Shown here in pieces: positions 40,801 to 49,116 of a DNA stretch of 64,000 bases. The notes below the pieces were generated by a model, which did no database searches, was not told the origin of the DNA, and saw only the letters and a list, made by a program, of their open reading frames with translations. Numbering within the stretch: position 1 is the stretch's first letter; each line of letters starts with the position of its first letter. The stretch is from assembly GCA_963720765.1 (NCBI GenBank), contig CAVRGS010000002.1, positions 558,001 through 622,000 of the forward strand. Direction: 5' to 3'. The translations under genes were made by a program, and so were the position numbers. The stretch comes from DASUAS01 sp963720765. GTDB taxonomy: Bacteria; Actinomycetota; Acidimicrobiia; IMCC26256; DASPTH01.

Positions 40801-41941
40801 GGCGGTCAAGCGAACTCGCGCCGCCAACGCGGCTCGCAAACGCAAGCGACGGATGGACCGGGTCGAACACGACCTGAGCGGTGAGCAGTGGGCGGCGGTG
40901 CAAGTCGCGTGGGGTGGCTGCGCGTACTGCGGTGCGAGTGACGTACCACTCCAGCGCGACTGCGTGCTCCCGATCTCTCGAGGCGGTCGCTACACGCTCG
41001 ACAACGTCGTGCCCGCGTGCCGGTCGTGCAACGCCAGCAAGTGCAACGACGAGGTGACCGGCTGGCTGCGGCGGAAGAAGCTCGACGAGCGGGCGTTCCT
41101 GTTGCGACAGATGGAGATCAACGCGTTGCTCGTTCGCTTCGGACAGTTCGATGTCGACCAGCAACGCGTTGCGGTGTTCCATCAAGAGATGCCCCGTATA
41201 GGAGAGCTTCGCTGCGGTCGCGTTGGACTTGCGGGCCATGCGCGCTTCAGGATCCGTGGTCGAGATGTGCGTCTCGTTGGAGCGTCGTTGCCCGTGGAAA
41301 CTCACCTCGGCGGTGCGTCCCGGTGGTGGCGGTGCCGGCGGTCCGTCTTTGGGTCGGAAACTCTTGTGCGACGCCCACGCCTCCAACAATGTCCCGTCGA
41401 CCGAGAAGTGATCACTCGACACGTAGCGCCGCAGGCGCGCCTGACCGACCACCGCGGCGAAGAACCGATCCGCGATGTCGTGATCGAGGAGCCGAAGACG
41501 GTTCTTCGAGAACGTCGACGCGTCGAACGCCTTCGTGTCGATCGCAAGATCCAGGAACCACTTGAACAACAGGTCGTAGTTGAGACGTTCGCAGAACGCC
41601 CGCTCCGAACGGATCGAGTACATCGCCATCAACACCGTGGCCTTGAGCAGCTGCTCAGGTGGCACACTCGGACGACCCTTCGACGCGTACATCACGTCGA
41701 ACTCGCCGTCGAGCTCGACCAGCACCGCGTCGACAACCTTGCGGATCCGACGGATCGGATGATCCGGTGGGATCAGATCCCCCGGCTGCAACGTCGTGAG
41801 CATCGCCAACTGCGGATCAGGAGTTCCACGCATCACACGAGCATGACGAACCCCAACCCAGATCGGAGCACCTACACGGGCTTTTTGAGCACTGCTAGCC
41901 GCGGTTGCGCCACCACGACAGGAACACCGGCACGCCGATGA
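40799..41941 (+). CDS. HNH endonuclease, 3' end replaced by an IS fragment
   Basis: Residues 1 to about 108 form an HNH protein: a basic N-terminus, zinc cysteines C41, C44, C74 and C77, and the core LPISRGGRYTLDNVVPACRSCNASK. From about 41125 the reading frame passes without a stop through the antisense strand of a transposase fragment to 41941, so the last 270 residues are not native. Insertion and deletion have removed the natural end. The chimera may still be expressed, but DNA-cleaving activity is uncertain. Confidence 0.6.
   Translation: MAVKRTRAANAARKRKRRMDRVEHDLSGEQWAAVQVAWGGCAYCGASDVPLQRDCVLPISRGGRYTLDNVVPACRSCNASKCNDEVTGWLRRKKLDERAFLLRQMEINALLVRFGQFDVDQQRVAVFHQEMPRIGELRCGRVGLAGHARFRIRGRDVRLVGASLPVETHLGGASRWWRCRRSVFGSETLVRRPRLQQCPVDREVITRHVAPQARLTDHRGEEPIRDVVIEEPKTVLRERRRVERLRVDRKIQEPLEQQVVVETFAERPLRTDRVHRHQHRGLEQLLRWHTRTTLRRVHHVELAVELDQHRVDNLADPTDRMIRWDQIPRLQRREHRQLRIRSSTHHTSMTNPNPDRSTYTGFLSTASRGCATTTGTPARR
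41125..41890 (-). mobile_element. IS5/IS1182-type element fragment
   Basis: Contains the first half of a DDE transposase gene and the outer terminus near 41870-41890 (a run ending GGGCTTTTTGAGC on the upper strand). The inner half, the rest of the transposase and the other terminus are missing; the cut edge coincides with the lost end of the HNH gene. Confidence 0.65.
41132..41833 (-). pseudogene. IS5/IS1182-family transposase, 5' part only
   Basis: From ATG 41833: the DUF772 N-terminal domain (PSVPPEQLLKATVLMAMYSIRSERAF, split by a helix), KWFLDLAID and HFSVDGTLLEAWASHKSF with the first catalytic Asp. Homology stops at about residue 234 (VDIELSEAN), where the full protein would have about 450 residues. 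No second or third catalytic acid is left, so it is inactive. Confidence 0.75.
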
Positions 41942-41984
41942 ACGCGGTCATCACGAACACGACGAGGAAGACCGGGAGCACCAC
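41895..41984 (-). CDS. Short single-helix membrane ORF
   Basis: The lower strand reads VVLPVFLVVFVMTAFIGVPVFLSWWRNRG to the TAG at 41895, a clear membrane helix with a positive tail. The frame is open upstream to the acyl-CoA dehydrogenase end without ATG; GTG 41984 is the only candidate. It abuts the IS terminus, so it may be a cut gene. Confidence 0.3.
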   Translation of the reverse strand: MVLPVFLVVFVMTAFIGVPVFLSWWRNRG

Positions 41985-42027
41985 CGGACCGTAGACGGCG
42001 GGAAACGCCGATCCCGAGCTCTCGGGC

Positions 42028-43194
42028 CTACTTCGCCGGCAACGGTTGACCGCTCACCAGGGTCGGCACGACCTCGCGGTCGTCGAGCACCTGGTGGGCG
42101 ACGAGCTCCTCGAGGTAGCGGTCGTTCCACCACGAGATCTGCAGCTGCTTGGCGCGCCGGAAGTAGAGCTGGATGTCGTACTCGAGCGTGAAGCCGACGC
42201 CGCCGAAGATCTGTTGTGCGGTGGCGGTGACATCGCGGAACGTCTGGCAGGCGAACAACTTGGCCATCGGGGCGAGGGTGCGCACATCACGGCCTTCGTC
42301 GAATGCCCATGCCGCCTCCCACACCAGCGTCTCGGCGCCGTCGACCGCGGTGATGCCATCGGACAGGTAGTGCGCGAGCGACTGGAACGCCCCGAGTGGC
42401 TTGTCGAACTGGAAGCGGTCCTTGGCGTACTGCGTCGTGATCTCGTGCGCGTATTGAGCGCCACCGACGGCCTGCGCCGCGAGGAGGATGATGCCGTCGT
42501 GCATGACGGCATCCCAGGTGGTCCAGGCATCGCCGTCGCGGCCGACGATCGCACCGGCGTCGACGTGCACACCCTCGAAGTCGATCCGGTACTGCGTGTC
42601 CGACGAGATCGACATCAGCTGCGTGAGCGTCACACCCGCGGCCGCGGGGTCGACGAGGAAGAACGTCGGGCCCGCGTCGGTGCGCGCCAGCACGAGCAGG
42701 CAGTCGGCCGCGCTCGCGAAGTACACGTGGCGCTTGACCCCGTCGAGCCGCCAGCCGTCGCCGTCGGCGGTCGCAGTGAGGTGGATGCCCTCTGGGCCGA
42801 ACCCACCATGGGGTTCCAGCCAGGCGGGGGAGACGATGACTTCTCCCGCGCTGATCTGCGTGAGCCACTCCTCCTTCTGCGCGTCCGTTCCGGCGGCGAG
42901 GATGGCGCCCGCGCCCAGCACCGAGCTCACGAAGTGCGGCGACGGTGCCAGTGCGCGACCGAGCTCCTGGTAGACGACGATGCCGTCGAGCATCGACATC
43001 TCGCTCCCGCCGTACTGCTCGGGGAGATGCATGCCGAGGAGACCGAGCTCACCGAGCTGGTTCCAGAACGCATCGGAGTAGCCGATCGGGTCGTCCTCCA
43101 TCGTGCGGACGACGTCGAGGCCGCAGTGGCGCGAGCACACGCCGGCCACCGCCTCGCGCAGCATCTCCTGCTCCGGTGAGAAGTCGAGATCCAT
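42028..43194 (-). CDS. Acyl-CoA dehydrogenase
   Basis: 388 residues, MDLDFSPEQEMLREAV start. The alpha-domain motif LPEQYGGSEM, FAD/substrate strand region SPAWLEPHGG and C-terminal FGGVGFTLEYDIQLYFRR are typical. The DGVKRHVYFASAAD segment is degenerate compared with normal ACADs, as in one subunit of the alpha2-beta2 steroid FadE enzymes. Last gene of the leftward operon under site B; likely partner is the ACAD at 45387. Confidence 0.87.
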   Translation of the reverse strand: MDLDFSPEQEMLREAVAGVCSRHCGLDVVRTMEDDPIGYSDAFWNQLGELGLLGMHLPEQYGGSEMSMLDGIVVYQELGRALAPSPHFVSSVLGAGAILAAGTDAQKEEWLTQISAGEVIVSPAWLEPHGGFGPEGIHLTATADGDGWRLDGVKRHVYFASAADCLLVLARTDAGPTFFLVDPAAAGVTLTQLMSISSDTQYRIDFEGVHVDAGAIVGRDGDAWTTWDAVMHDGIILLAAQAVGGAQYAHEITTQYAKDRFQFDKPLGAFQSLAHYLSDGITAVDGAETLVWEAAWAFDEGRDVRTLAPMAKLFACQTFRDVTATAQQIFGGVGFTLEYDIQLYFRRAKQLQISWWNDRYLEELVAHQVLDDREVVPTLVSGQPLPAK

Positions 43195-43661
43195 CAGGGT
43201 CTCCATTCGTCGCCGTGGCGCTGCCACGGGTTGTCGTCGGGCGAGGTCGGCACCGCGACCTTCGCCTGGGATTCGGTACAGGTCACGTCGCCGACGCGGA
43301 TGGTGAGGTCGAGCTCCACCCAGCCGCACCCGGCGTCGTCGACGTTCACGGCGCGCACGGTGCCCTCGAGCACCATGGTGTCGCCGGGGAAGATCGGCTT
43401 GCGCATCTTGAAGCGCAGCCGGCCGAGTCGGCCCTTCGGCCCGGTCCAGTCGGTGACGAAGCGCTCCAGCCACGACCCCTGGTTGGGCGAGTTCAGGAAG
43501 ATGTCCTGTACGCCCTGGCGCTCGACCGCGAAGTGGTAGTCGTGGTGCATCGGGCGCCAGTCGCGCGCCGCGAGCGCGCCGAGCACGACGGTGGTCGACG
43601 TCACGTCGTACGACAGCGGCGGGAGCGCGTCGCCGACCGTCACCTCGTTGAGGGAGATCAC
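43194..43661 (-). CDS. MaoC-like hydratase subunit
   Basis: 155-residue hot-dog protein from GTG 43661. ARDWRPMHHDYHFA carries the Asp/His pair where hydratase-2 has D..H..D; FLNSPNQGSWLERFVTDW and GDTMVLEGTVRAV complete the fold. Pairs with the upstream MaoC-like gene (GTGA overlap) as in heterodimeric steroid enoyl-CoA hydratases such as ChsH1-ChsH2. Confidence 0.83.
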   Translation of the reverse strand: MISLNEVTVGDALPPLSYDVTSTTVVLGALAARDWRPMHHDYHFAVERQGVQDIFLNSPNQGSWLERFVTDWTGPKGRLGRLRFKMRKPIFPGDTMVLEGTVRAVNVDDAGCGWVELDLTIRVGDVTCTESQAKVAVPTSPDDNPWQRHGDEWRP

Positions 43662-44210
43662 GTCGCAGCTCCGTCCGCTGAGCCCGTTCTCCGGTAGCCG
43701 AAGCCTTCCCAGCGTTCGATGCCGCAGAGCTCGCCGCGCTGGTTGCGGTACTCCACGTCGATGATCCAGAACCGACCGGTGCCGAGGCGGCGGTCCAGCT
43801 CCTCGGTCACCGACACGAGACGCTGCGCGCTCGGTGATCATGTCGCCGGGCCGGACCGGCTCGTGGAAGATCGTGGTGTTCTCGGTCATGATCGCCTCGG
43901 GCAGCTCGAAGCGGGCCTTGAGGTCGAAGTGGATCTGCAGTGGCAGCTTCTCGACCGTGCGCCCGGGCGCCCAGTGGTGCGGACGGAACCATGCCGACAG
44001 CAGCATGAGCGGCGCGACCGGACCGTCGGTGATCTCGTCGGCGACGGCGTCGTCCCAGAACAGCGAGTTGCCGTTCTCGACCGACGCCGCGCTGGTCCAG
44101 AAGTAGCCGCGCTCCACCGGGAACTCGCCGACCTCCTCGTACTGCAACGTGCCGATGAGCGCCTGCACGTCGTCGGGGAGGTTCGGATCGCACTCGCGCA
44201 CGTCGGTCAT
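43658..44210 (-). pseudogene. MaoC-like N-terminal (FAS1-like) hydratase subunit, frameshifted
   Basis: ATG 44210. The first 127 residues read TDVRECDPNLPDDVQ, then RGYFWTSAASVENGNSLFW, PLMLLSAWFRPHHW and HEPVRPGDMITE. The frame breaks at 43822-43830 (GCGCGC). The third frame continues QRLVSVTEELDRRLGTGRFW and GELCGIERWEGFGYRR to TGA 43658, overlapping the next GTG. About 184 residues when mended; probable partner of the next gene. Confidence 0.75.
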
Positions 44211-45370
44211 GCGATCACCCCGCTCTCGTGGAGCTTCGCCACCTCGCCGTCGGCGAGGCCGGCAGCCCGCAGCAGCGCGTCGGTGTCGGTGGTCGTCATG
44301 TCGCGTGCCTCGTACGGAGCGGTCGATCGGTCCATGCCCGCGAACACCGGGCCGACCTGCCGGAAGTCGCCGGCGCGCGCGTCGTGCGCGTCGCTGAAGT
44401 CGCCGCGGGCCAGGAACTGCTCGTCGGTCGCGATCTCCGGGACGGTGAGCACCGGCGCCACGCACGTGTCGGCGGGGCTGAGCGTCGTGACCCAGTCGTC
44501 GAGGTCGCGGGTGAGGAACACCGCACGCAGCTCGGCGCGGATCTGGTCCTGCACCGCGTCGTCCTCCTGGTGCGCAGCCCATTGTGGCAAGCCGACGAGC
44601 TCACACAGGTTGGCCCAGAAGCGCGGCTCGATGGCGGCGACGGTGAGCCAGCGCTCGTCGCGCGTCGGGTAGGTGTCGTAACACGCGTAACGACCGGTGA
44701 GCAGTCCGTGGCGCGGCGCGGGTTCCTCACCGGTCGCCAGGTACTCGTCGACCGCGAGCGCCATGAGCCCGAGCACGCCGTCGGCGATCGACACGTCGAG
44801 GAACGCGCCCTCGCCGGTCGTGGCGCGGCGAACGAGCGCGGCGAGGATCGCCATCACCGCGTGCATGCCACCGCCCGCGCTGTCGGCCAGGGTGAGTCCG
44901 GGCACCGGCGGTTGCCCGTCCGTCCCGCGTCCGTTGCAGTGCAGGAACCCGCCGACGGCGAGGTAGTTGAGGTCGTGACCCGCCCACTGCGACCGGGGAC
45001 CGGTCTGGCCGAACCCGCTGGTCGAGCAGTACACGAGGCGCGGGTTGCGGGCCGACGCCGTGTCCCAACCGATGCCGAGCCGGTCGACCACGCCCGGGCG
45101 GAAGCTCTCGATGAGCACGTCGGCACCCTCGACCATCCGGAGGAACGCCTCACGTCCGTCGGGCGCCTTCATGTCGACGAGCGCGCGTTGCATGCGTCGG
45201 TGCGCGCTGTACGCGTAGAAGGGCGGTGTGATCTGCACGCCGGTGTCCTTGGGCACCGGGCCGACCTTCACCACCGTTGCGCCGTAGTCGGCCAGCCAAC
45301 GCGACGCCCGCGCCGCAGGACCCACACTGGCGAGATCGAGCACCGTGATGCCCTCGAGCATCTCGTTCAT
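44207..45370 (-). CDS. CaiB/BaiF family III CoA-transferase
   Basis: 387 residues. EGITVLDLASVGPAARASRWLADYGATVVKV, FRPGVVDRLGIG and the catalytic-loop region with Asp (DMKAPDGREAFLRM...) match family III transferases, which move CoA between acids through an aspartyl-CoA intermediate. Operon position after the ACAD suggests activation of a steroid acid by CoA transfer. ATGA overlap with the MaoC-like gene. Confidence 0.88.
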   Translation of the reverse strand: MNEMLEGITVLDLASVGPAARASRWLADYGATVVKVGPVPKDTGVQITPPFYAYSAHRRMQRALVDMKAPDGREAFLRMVEGADVLIESFRPGVVDRLGIGWDTASARNPRLVYCSTSGFGQTGPRSQWAGHDLNYLAVGGFLHCNGRGTDGQPPVPGLTLADSAGGGMHAVMAILAALVRRATTGEGAFLDVSIADGVLGLMALAVDEYLATGEEPAPRHGLLTGRYACYDTYPTRDERWLTVAAIEPRFWANLCELVGLPQWAAHQEDDAVQDQIRAELRAVFLTRDLDDWVTTLSPADTCVAPVLTVPEIATDEQFLARGDFSDAHDARAGDFRQVGPVFAGMDRSTAPYEARDMTTTDTDALLRAAGLADGEVAKLHESGVIA

Positions 45371-45386
45371 GAGAGGCGGCCGCGCT

Positions 45387-46568
45387 CTAGAAGTTCTTCG
45401 GGAGGCCGAGCTTGCGGCGCGAGATGATGTTCTTCTGGATCTCGGAGCCGCCGCCGCCGACGGTGTCGATGACGGTGTAGCGGTACGTCGATTCGGCGCG
45501 CCCCTTCATGGGCGCCTCCTCGGTGCGCACCCGGAGTTGCGAACCGGGCCCGCCGAGGTCCATCGACGCGTTGGCGAGGCGCTTCGACAGCTCGGTGGTG
45601 AAGAGCTTGTACTCGGAAGCCTCCGACGTGGGTGCGGCACCGCCCTTCATCGACTTCGCGACGAAGCGCAGTCCGAGCACGCGCGCGACCTCCGCCTCGG
45701 TGGCGAGACGCGCGATCTGCTTGCGCACGACCGGGTCGTCGCGCAGCGGCTCGCCGTCGATCTCCTCGGTGGCGACGTAGTCGCAGAGCAGGTCGAGGCG
45801 CTGCTTGACGGGGGAGTACGTGAACATGGTGAAGCGCTCGAGGTCGAGCGCTTCCGAGATGTACTGGAACCCCTTGTTCACCTCGCCGACCACGTAGTCG
45901 TCGTGCACGAACACGTTGTCGAGGAAGACGTCGTTGGTGCGCTCGTCGCCCATCGTCCAGATCCCGTTGACGGTGATGCCGGGATCATCGAGGGGCACGA
46001 GGAACAGCGTGATGCCGAAGTGCTTGGCGACGTCGGGATCGGTGCGGGCGCCGACCCAGTACCACTCGGCGAAGTGCGCGGACGTGGTCCACGTCTTCTG
46101 GCCGTTGAGGCGCCAGCCGTCGCCGTCGCGCGTGGCCTTGAGCTTCATCGACGCGGCGTCGGAGCCGGCGTCGGGCTCGCTGTACCCCACTGCGAAGTCG
46201 ATCTCGTTGCGGAGGATCTTCGGCAGGAATTCCTTCTGCATCTTCTCGCTGCCGTGGCGCAGGATCGTCTTGCCGATGATGCCGATGCCTTTGCCGATCT
46301 GCGGACCACCGCGGCGGGCGAGCGCCTCGTTGAGCAGGTACTCGTAGACGCCGTCACCCTCCTGGCCACCCCACTCCTTGGGCCAGGTGATGCCGAGCCA
46401 ACCCTGCTCGGCCACCTTCCCCATGAGCGCGCGGCGCTCGGGGATGTCGGCGACCTGGGCCATGTTCTCCCGGGTGACGTCGAAGACGATCGGGTCGTCG
46501 TTCTCGTCCAGGAATTTCTCGACCTGGTCGCGGAAGGCGATCTGGTCGGGCGAGAAGTCGAAGTCCAC
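45387..46568 (-). CDS. Acyl-CoA dehydrogenase (FadE-type)
   Basis: 393 residues from GTG 46568 with GAGGGGG upstream. Normal ACAD layout: WPKEWGGQEGDG, VGYSEPDAGSDAASMKLKA (substrate/FAD loop), WTTSAHFAEWYWVGARTD and a C-terminal RRKLGLPKNF. The proximity to MaoC, CaiB and a second ACAD suggests an alpha2-beta2 dehydrogenase of steroid-CoA, as with mycobacterial FadE proteins. First gene behind operator site B. Confidence 0.9.
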   Translation of the reverse strand: MDFDFSPDQIAFRDQVEKFLDENDDPIVFDVTRENMAQVADIPERRALMGKVAEQGWLGITWPKEWGGQEGDGVYEYLLNEALARRGGPQIGKGIGIIGKTILRHGSEKMQKEFLPKILRNEIDFAVGYSEPDAGSDAASMKLKATRDGDGWRLNGQKTWTTSAHFAEWYWVGARTDPDVAKHFGITLFLVPLDDPGITVNGIWTMGDERTNDVFLDNVFVHDDYVVGEVNKGFQYISEALDLERFTMFTYSPVKQRLDLLCDYVATEEIDGEPLRDDPVVRKQIARLATEAEVARVLGLRFVAKSMKGGAAPTSEASEYKLFTTELSKRLANASMDLGGPGSQLRVRTEEAPMKGRAESTYRYTVIDTVGGGGSEIQKNIISRRKLGLPKNF

Positions 46569-46583
46569 CGGGCCCCCTCAGAG

Positions 46584-46604
46584 AATCTGACGACCCGTCA
46601 GGTT
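46584..46604. promoter_or_regulatory. Regulon operator, site B (ACAD-CaiB-MaoC operon)
   Basis: AATCTGACG-ACC-CGTCAGGTT; core 46587-46601, 19 bp before the ACAD start and about 100 bp before the divergent ABC genes. Best-preserved copy with site C. Confidence 0.75.
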
Positions 46605-46705
46605 AGCGAGGTCGGTGCGTGGGTGCCTCAGTCGGTGAGGCCGCCGTCGGGCTGACGTCCATCGGGTGAGCATCACCACCCCGACGGCAACGCACTGGTA
46701 ATGGT

Positions 46706-47665
46706 GTGGCGGTGGGCAGTGGGGCGCCAACGATCGTCGCGGACGGTCTCACCATCGCCTTCGGCGAGGTCGTAGCAGTCGATCGCCTCGATCTGGAGAT
46801 CGCCGAGGGGACCGTCTACGGCTTCCTCGGGCCGAACGGCGCCGGCAAGTCGACGACGATCCGGCTGCTGCTCGGGCTGCTCGCGCCGACCGCGGGCTCA
46901 GCTTCGATCGCCGGGCACGACGTCGTGACGGCGGGCGACGCTGCGCGCGCCGCCTGCGGGGTCCTCCTCGACGACGATGGGCTCTACGACCGCCTCAGCG
47001 CGGCGCAGAACCTGGAGCTGTTCGGCCGCATCGCCGGCCTGTCGCCCACCGAGCGCACGTCGAGGTCCGCCGCGCTGCTCGAACACATCGGCCTGGCCGA
47101 CCGTGCCCAGGAGCGCGTGGCGGACTGGAGTCTCGGCATGCGCAAGAAGCTGGCCGTCGCGCGGGCGATGCTGGCCGAACCGCCCGTGGTCTTCCTGGAC
47201 GAACCGACCAACGGCTTGGATCCGCTGGCCCGCCGTGCACTGCGTGACGACATCGTCGGCCTCGCCCGGCGGCAGGGATCGACGGTCTTCGTGACCACCC
47301 ACGACCTCGACGACGCGCAACGCATGTGCGACGAGGTCGGGGTGATGGTCGCGGGCCGCCTGCTCACCAGCGCAAGTCCTGACGAGCTCCGCCGCCGTGC
47401 TGGGTCGTCGCTGCTGTCGCTGCGGGGCAGCAGTCTCGGGGGCGCGGTGGCGGCCCTCCGGGCGCTGCCCGAGGTCACCGAGGTGTCGGGCACCGACGAG
47501 GCGCTCGAAGTCCGCCTCGCCGAGCAAGGTGCTCCGGGCGCACCGGTCGTGCGCGCCGCGGTCCAGGCCGGCGCTGCCCTCGAGGAGGTCATCCGGGCCG
47601 ATGACAGCCTGGAGGACGCCTTCGTCCAGCTCATCGACGGGACCGGTTCGAGCGCGGTCGCATGA
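46706..47665 (+). CDS. ABC transporter ATP-binding protein
   Basis: 319 residues: Walker A GPNGAGKST (about 44-52), signature WSLGMRKKL, Walker B VVFLDEP, H-loop TTHD. The C-terminal 90-residue extension (LLSLRGSSLGGAVAALRALP) resembles DrrA/NatA-type exporters. GTG 46706; GTG 46712 is an alternative. Coupled to the permease by GCATGA overlap at 47662. Confidence 0.9.
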   Translation: MAVGSGAPTIVADGLTIAFGEVVAVDRLDLEIAEGTVYGFLGPNGAGKSTTIRLLLGLLAPTAGSASIAGHDVVTAGDAARAACGVLLDDDGLYDRLSAAQNLELFGRIAGLSPTERTSRSAALLEHIGLADRAQERVADWSLGMRKKLAVARAMLAEPPVVFLDEPTNGLDPLARRALRDDIVGLARRQGSTVFVTTHDLDDAQRMCDEVGVMVAGRLLTSASPDELRRRAGSSLLSLRGSSLGGAVAALRALPEVTEVSGTDEALEVRLAEQGAPGAPVVRAAVQAGAALEEVIRADDSLEDAFVQLIDGTGSSAVA

Positions 47666-48430
47666 GGGACGACATCACGACCGTTGCGTGGAAGGAGCTG
47701 AGCGAGGTACGGGCGGGGAGTGGCGGTCGCAGCCGACGGAGCTCGGCCGGGGTCGTGCTCGTCACGCTGTTCGTGGCCGTGGTGATCCCCTTCTCGGCAG
47801 GGGCTGGCGAGTTCGGGGGTCTCGCCGTGATGAGCATCGGGCTGCTCGTCGCCGCGATGTGGGTGCTCACCTCGGTACCCGACTCCTTCGCCGGCGAGCG
47901 CGACCACCGCACCCTCGAGACTCTCCTCGCCACGCGGCTCCCCGCCGAGGCGATCCTCGCTGGCAAGTTGCTGGCGTCCGTCGCGGTCGCCGCTGCGCTG
48001 GGCACGATTGCCATCGTGCTCTCGGTGGTCGCCAGCGACGTCGGCACCGCCGTGCACGGTGAGGGCGGCGACGCCCTCTCGATCCCGTGGCTCCACATGT
48101 TGCTCGGCGTCGCGCTGGCGGTGCTCGTGGCCTTCGCCCTCGGCAACGTGGGCATCCTCGTCGCCCTGCGCGCCTCCTCGGCCATGGTCGCCATGCCGCG
48201 AGCTCGGCGTCGGACTCGCGGGCGTCGCCATCGCCGTCAGTCTCGGCGTCCAAGCCCTTCCCAGCGGTGCGTCGAGTGACCTGGCCGACGTGGCCGCCGA
48301 CATCGGATCCGTCAGCCCCTGGGTGCTGGCCCTCGGCACGGCTGTCGTCTTCGTGGTGCTGAACGTGGCCCTGTTCGCGGTGACCCGCGCCCGCTTCACC
48401 CGCCCGAAGCTGGTCCGACCCCACGGGTGA
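47662..48430 (+). pseudogene. ABC-2 type permease, frameshifted
   Basis: MRDDITTVAWKELSEVRAG start, then helices VVLVTLFVAVVIPFSAGAG, GLLVAAMWVLTSVPDSFAGERD (the conserved GERD coupling motif), GKLLASVAVAAALGTIAIVL. The frame breaks at 48194-48200 (ATGCCGCG). The next frame gives ELGVGLAGVAIAVSLGVQAL and LALGTAVVFVVLNVALFAVT to 48430. One extra base explains it. Works with the upstream ATPase as an exporter of unknown cargo. Confidence 0.78.
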
Positions 48431-48465
48431 CCCGGGGTCGCTGGACCGGTGTCGGATCGCTGCGG

Positions 48466-48672
48466 TCAGGCGGGATCGGAGCGGAAGAAGGGGCTCCGCG
48501 GGCCGACGAGGTACGACCCGGCAACGACCACGACGGCGCCGACCATCGCCGCGGTCTGGATGACGCCGGCAACCGCCAGCACGAGGATGGCGACCGCCGC
48601 GACGAGCAGGACGATCGTCGCTGCTCGGCGCCAGGGTGCGATGCCGGACAATTGCTCGGTGAGGGAAGCCAC
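48466..48672 (-). CDS. Small membrane protein
   Basis: 68 residues from GTG 48672, AAAGGA 10 nt upstream. Two helices (ATIVLLVAAVAILVLAVAGVI and AAMVGAVVVVAGSYLVG) with basic ends. No family recognised. Converges on the ABC permease. Confidence 0.6.
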   Translation of the reverse strand: MASLTEQLSGIAPWRRAATIVLLVAAVAILVLAVAGVIQTAAMVGAVVVVAGSYLVGPRSPFFRSDPA

Positions 48673-49116
48673 AGTCTGAGATCCTTTCAGCGCCGAAGCG
48701 GGCAGACCCTGGATCGGCACGTCGAGGAACGACCTTGACCGCGTGACGACGTGCCTCCGGCATCTCGCCGGCTCACCATCCGGACGAGTGCCTCGAGCGT
48801 CGGTCCCAGGAATGGGCCCGACGCTGGGCGTCCCGCTACCCGCTCGCGGTCCGATCTTGTACTCGCGGTGGAGCGCACGCACAGATCGGCGAACCCGGAG
48901 CCGGCGATCTCGGACACTTCGAGCGTCGGTATGGCGCGCTGAGTGCCATCGTCAGATGGCGCCATCGGGCAACGAGTATGTGAGTGGTGGGTGCTCCGGT
49001 CGGGTCTGGCTCGAATGCACGGGCTGACGCTTGGTCTTTGCGGGCTGTCCTGAGATTGATCTGTCGACCCGGCCGGGGTGCTCACCCGACACCTACCGGT
49101 CGGGCGGAGTGACCTA
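48673..49116. other. Non-coding stretch before IS110
   Basis: No frame here has convincing protein character or a good start. It holds a perfect 12-bp palindrome GATGGCGCCATC at 48955-48966. GC content looks lower than in the neighbouring genes. Confidence 0.5.

Noticed and set aside
48955..48966. GATGGCGCCATC palindrome as a regulatory site
   Set aside because: Only 12 bp, no second copy seen and no promoter elements around it; such GC palindromes occur by chance in this DNA.
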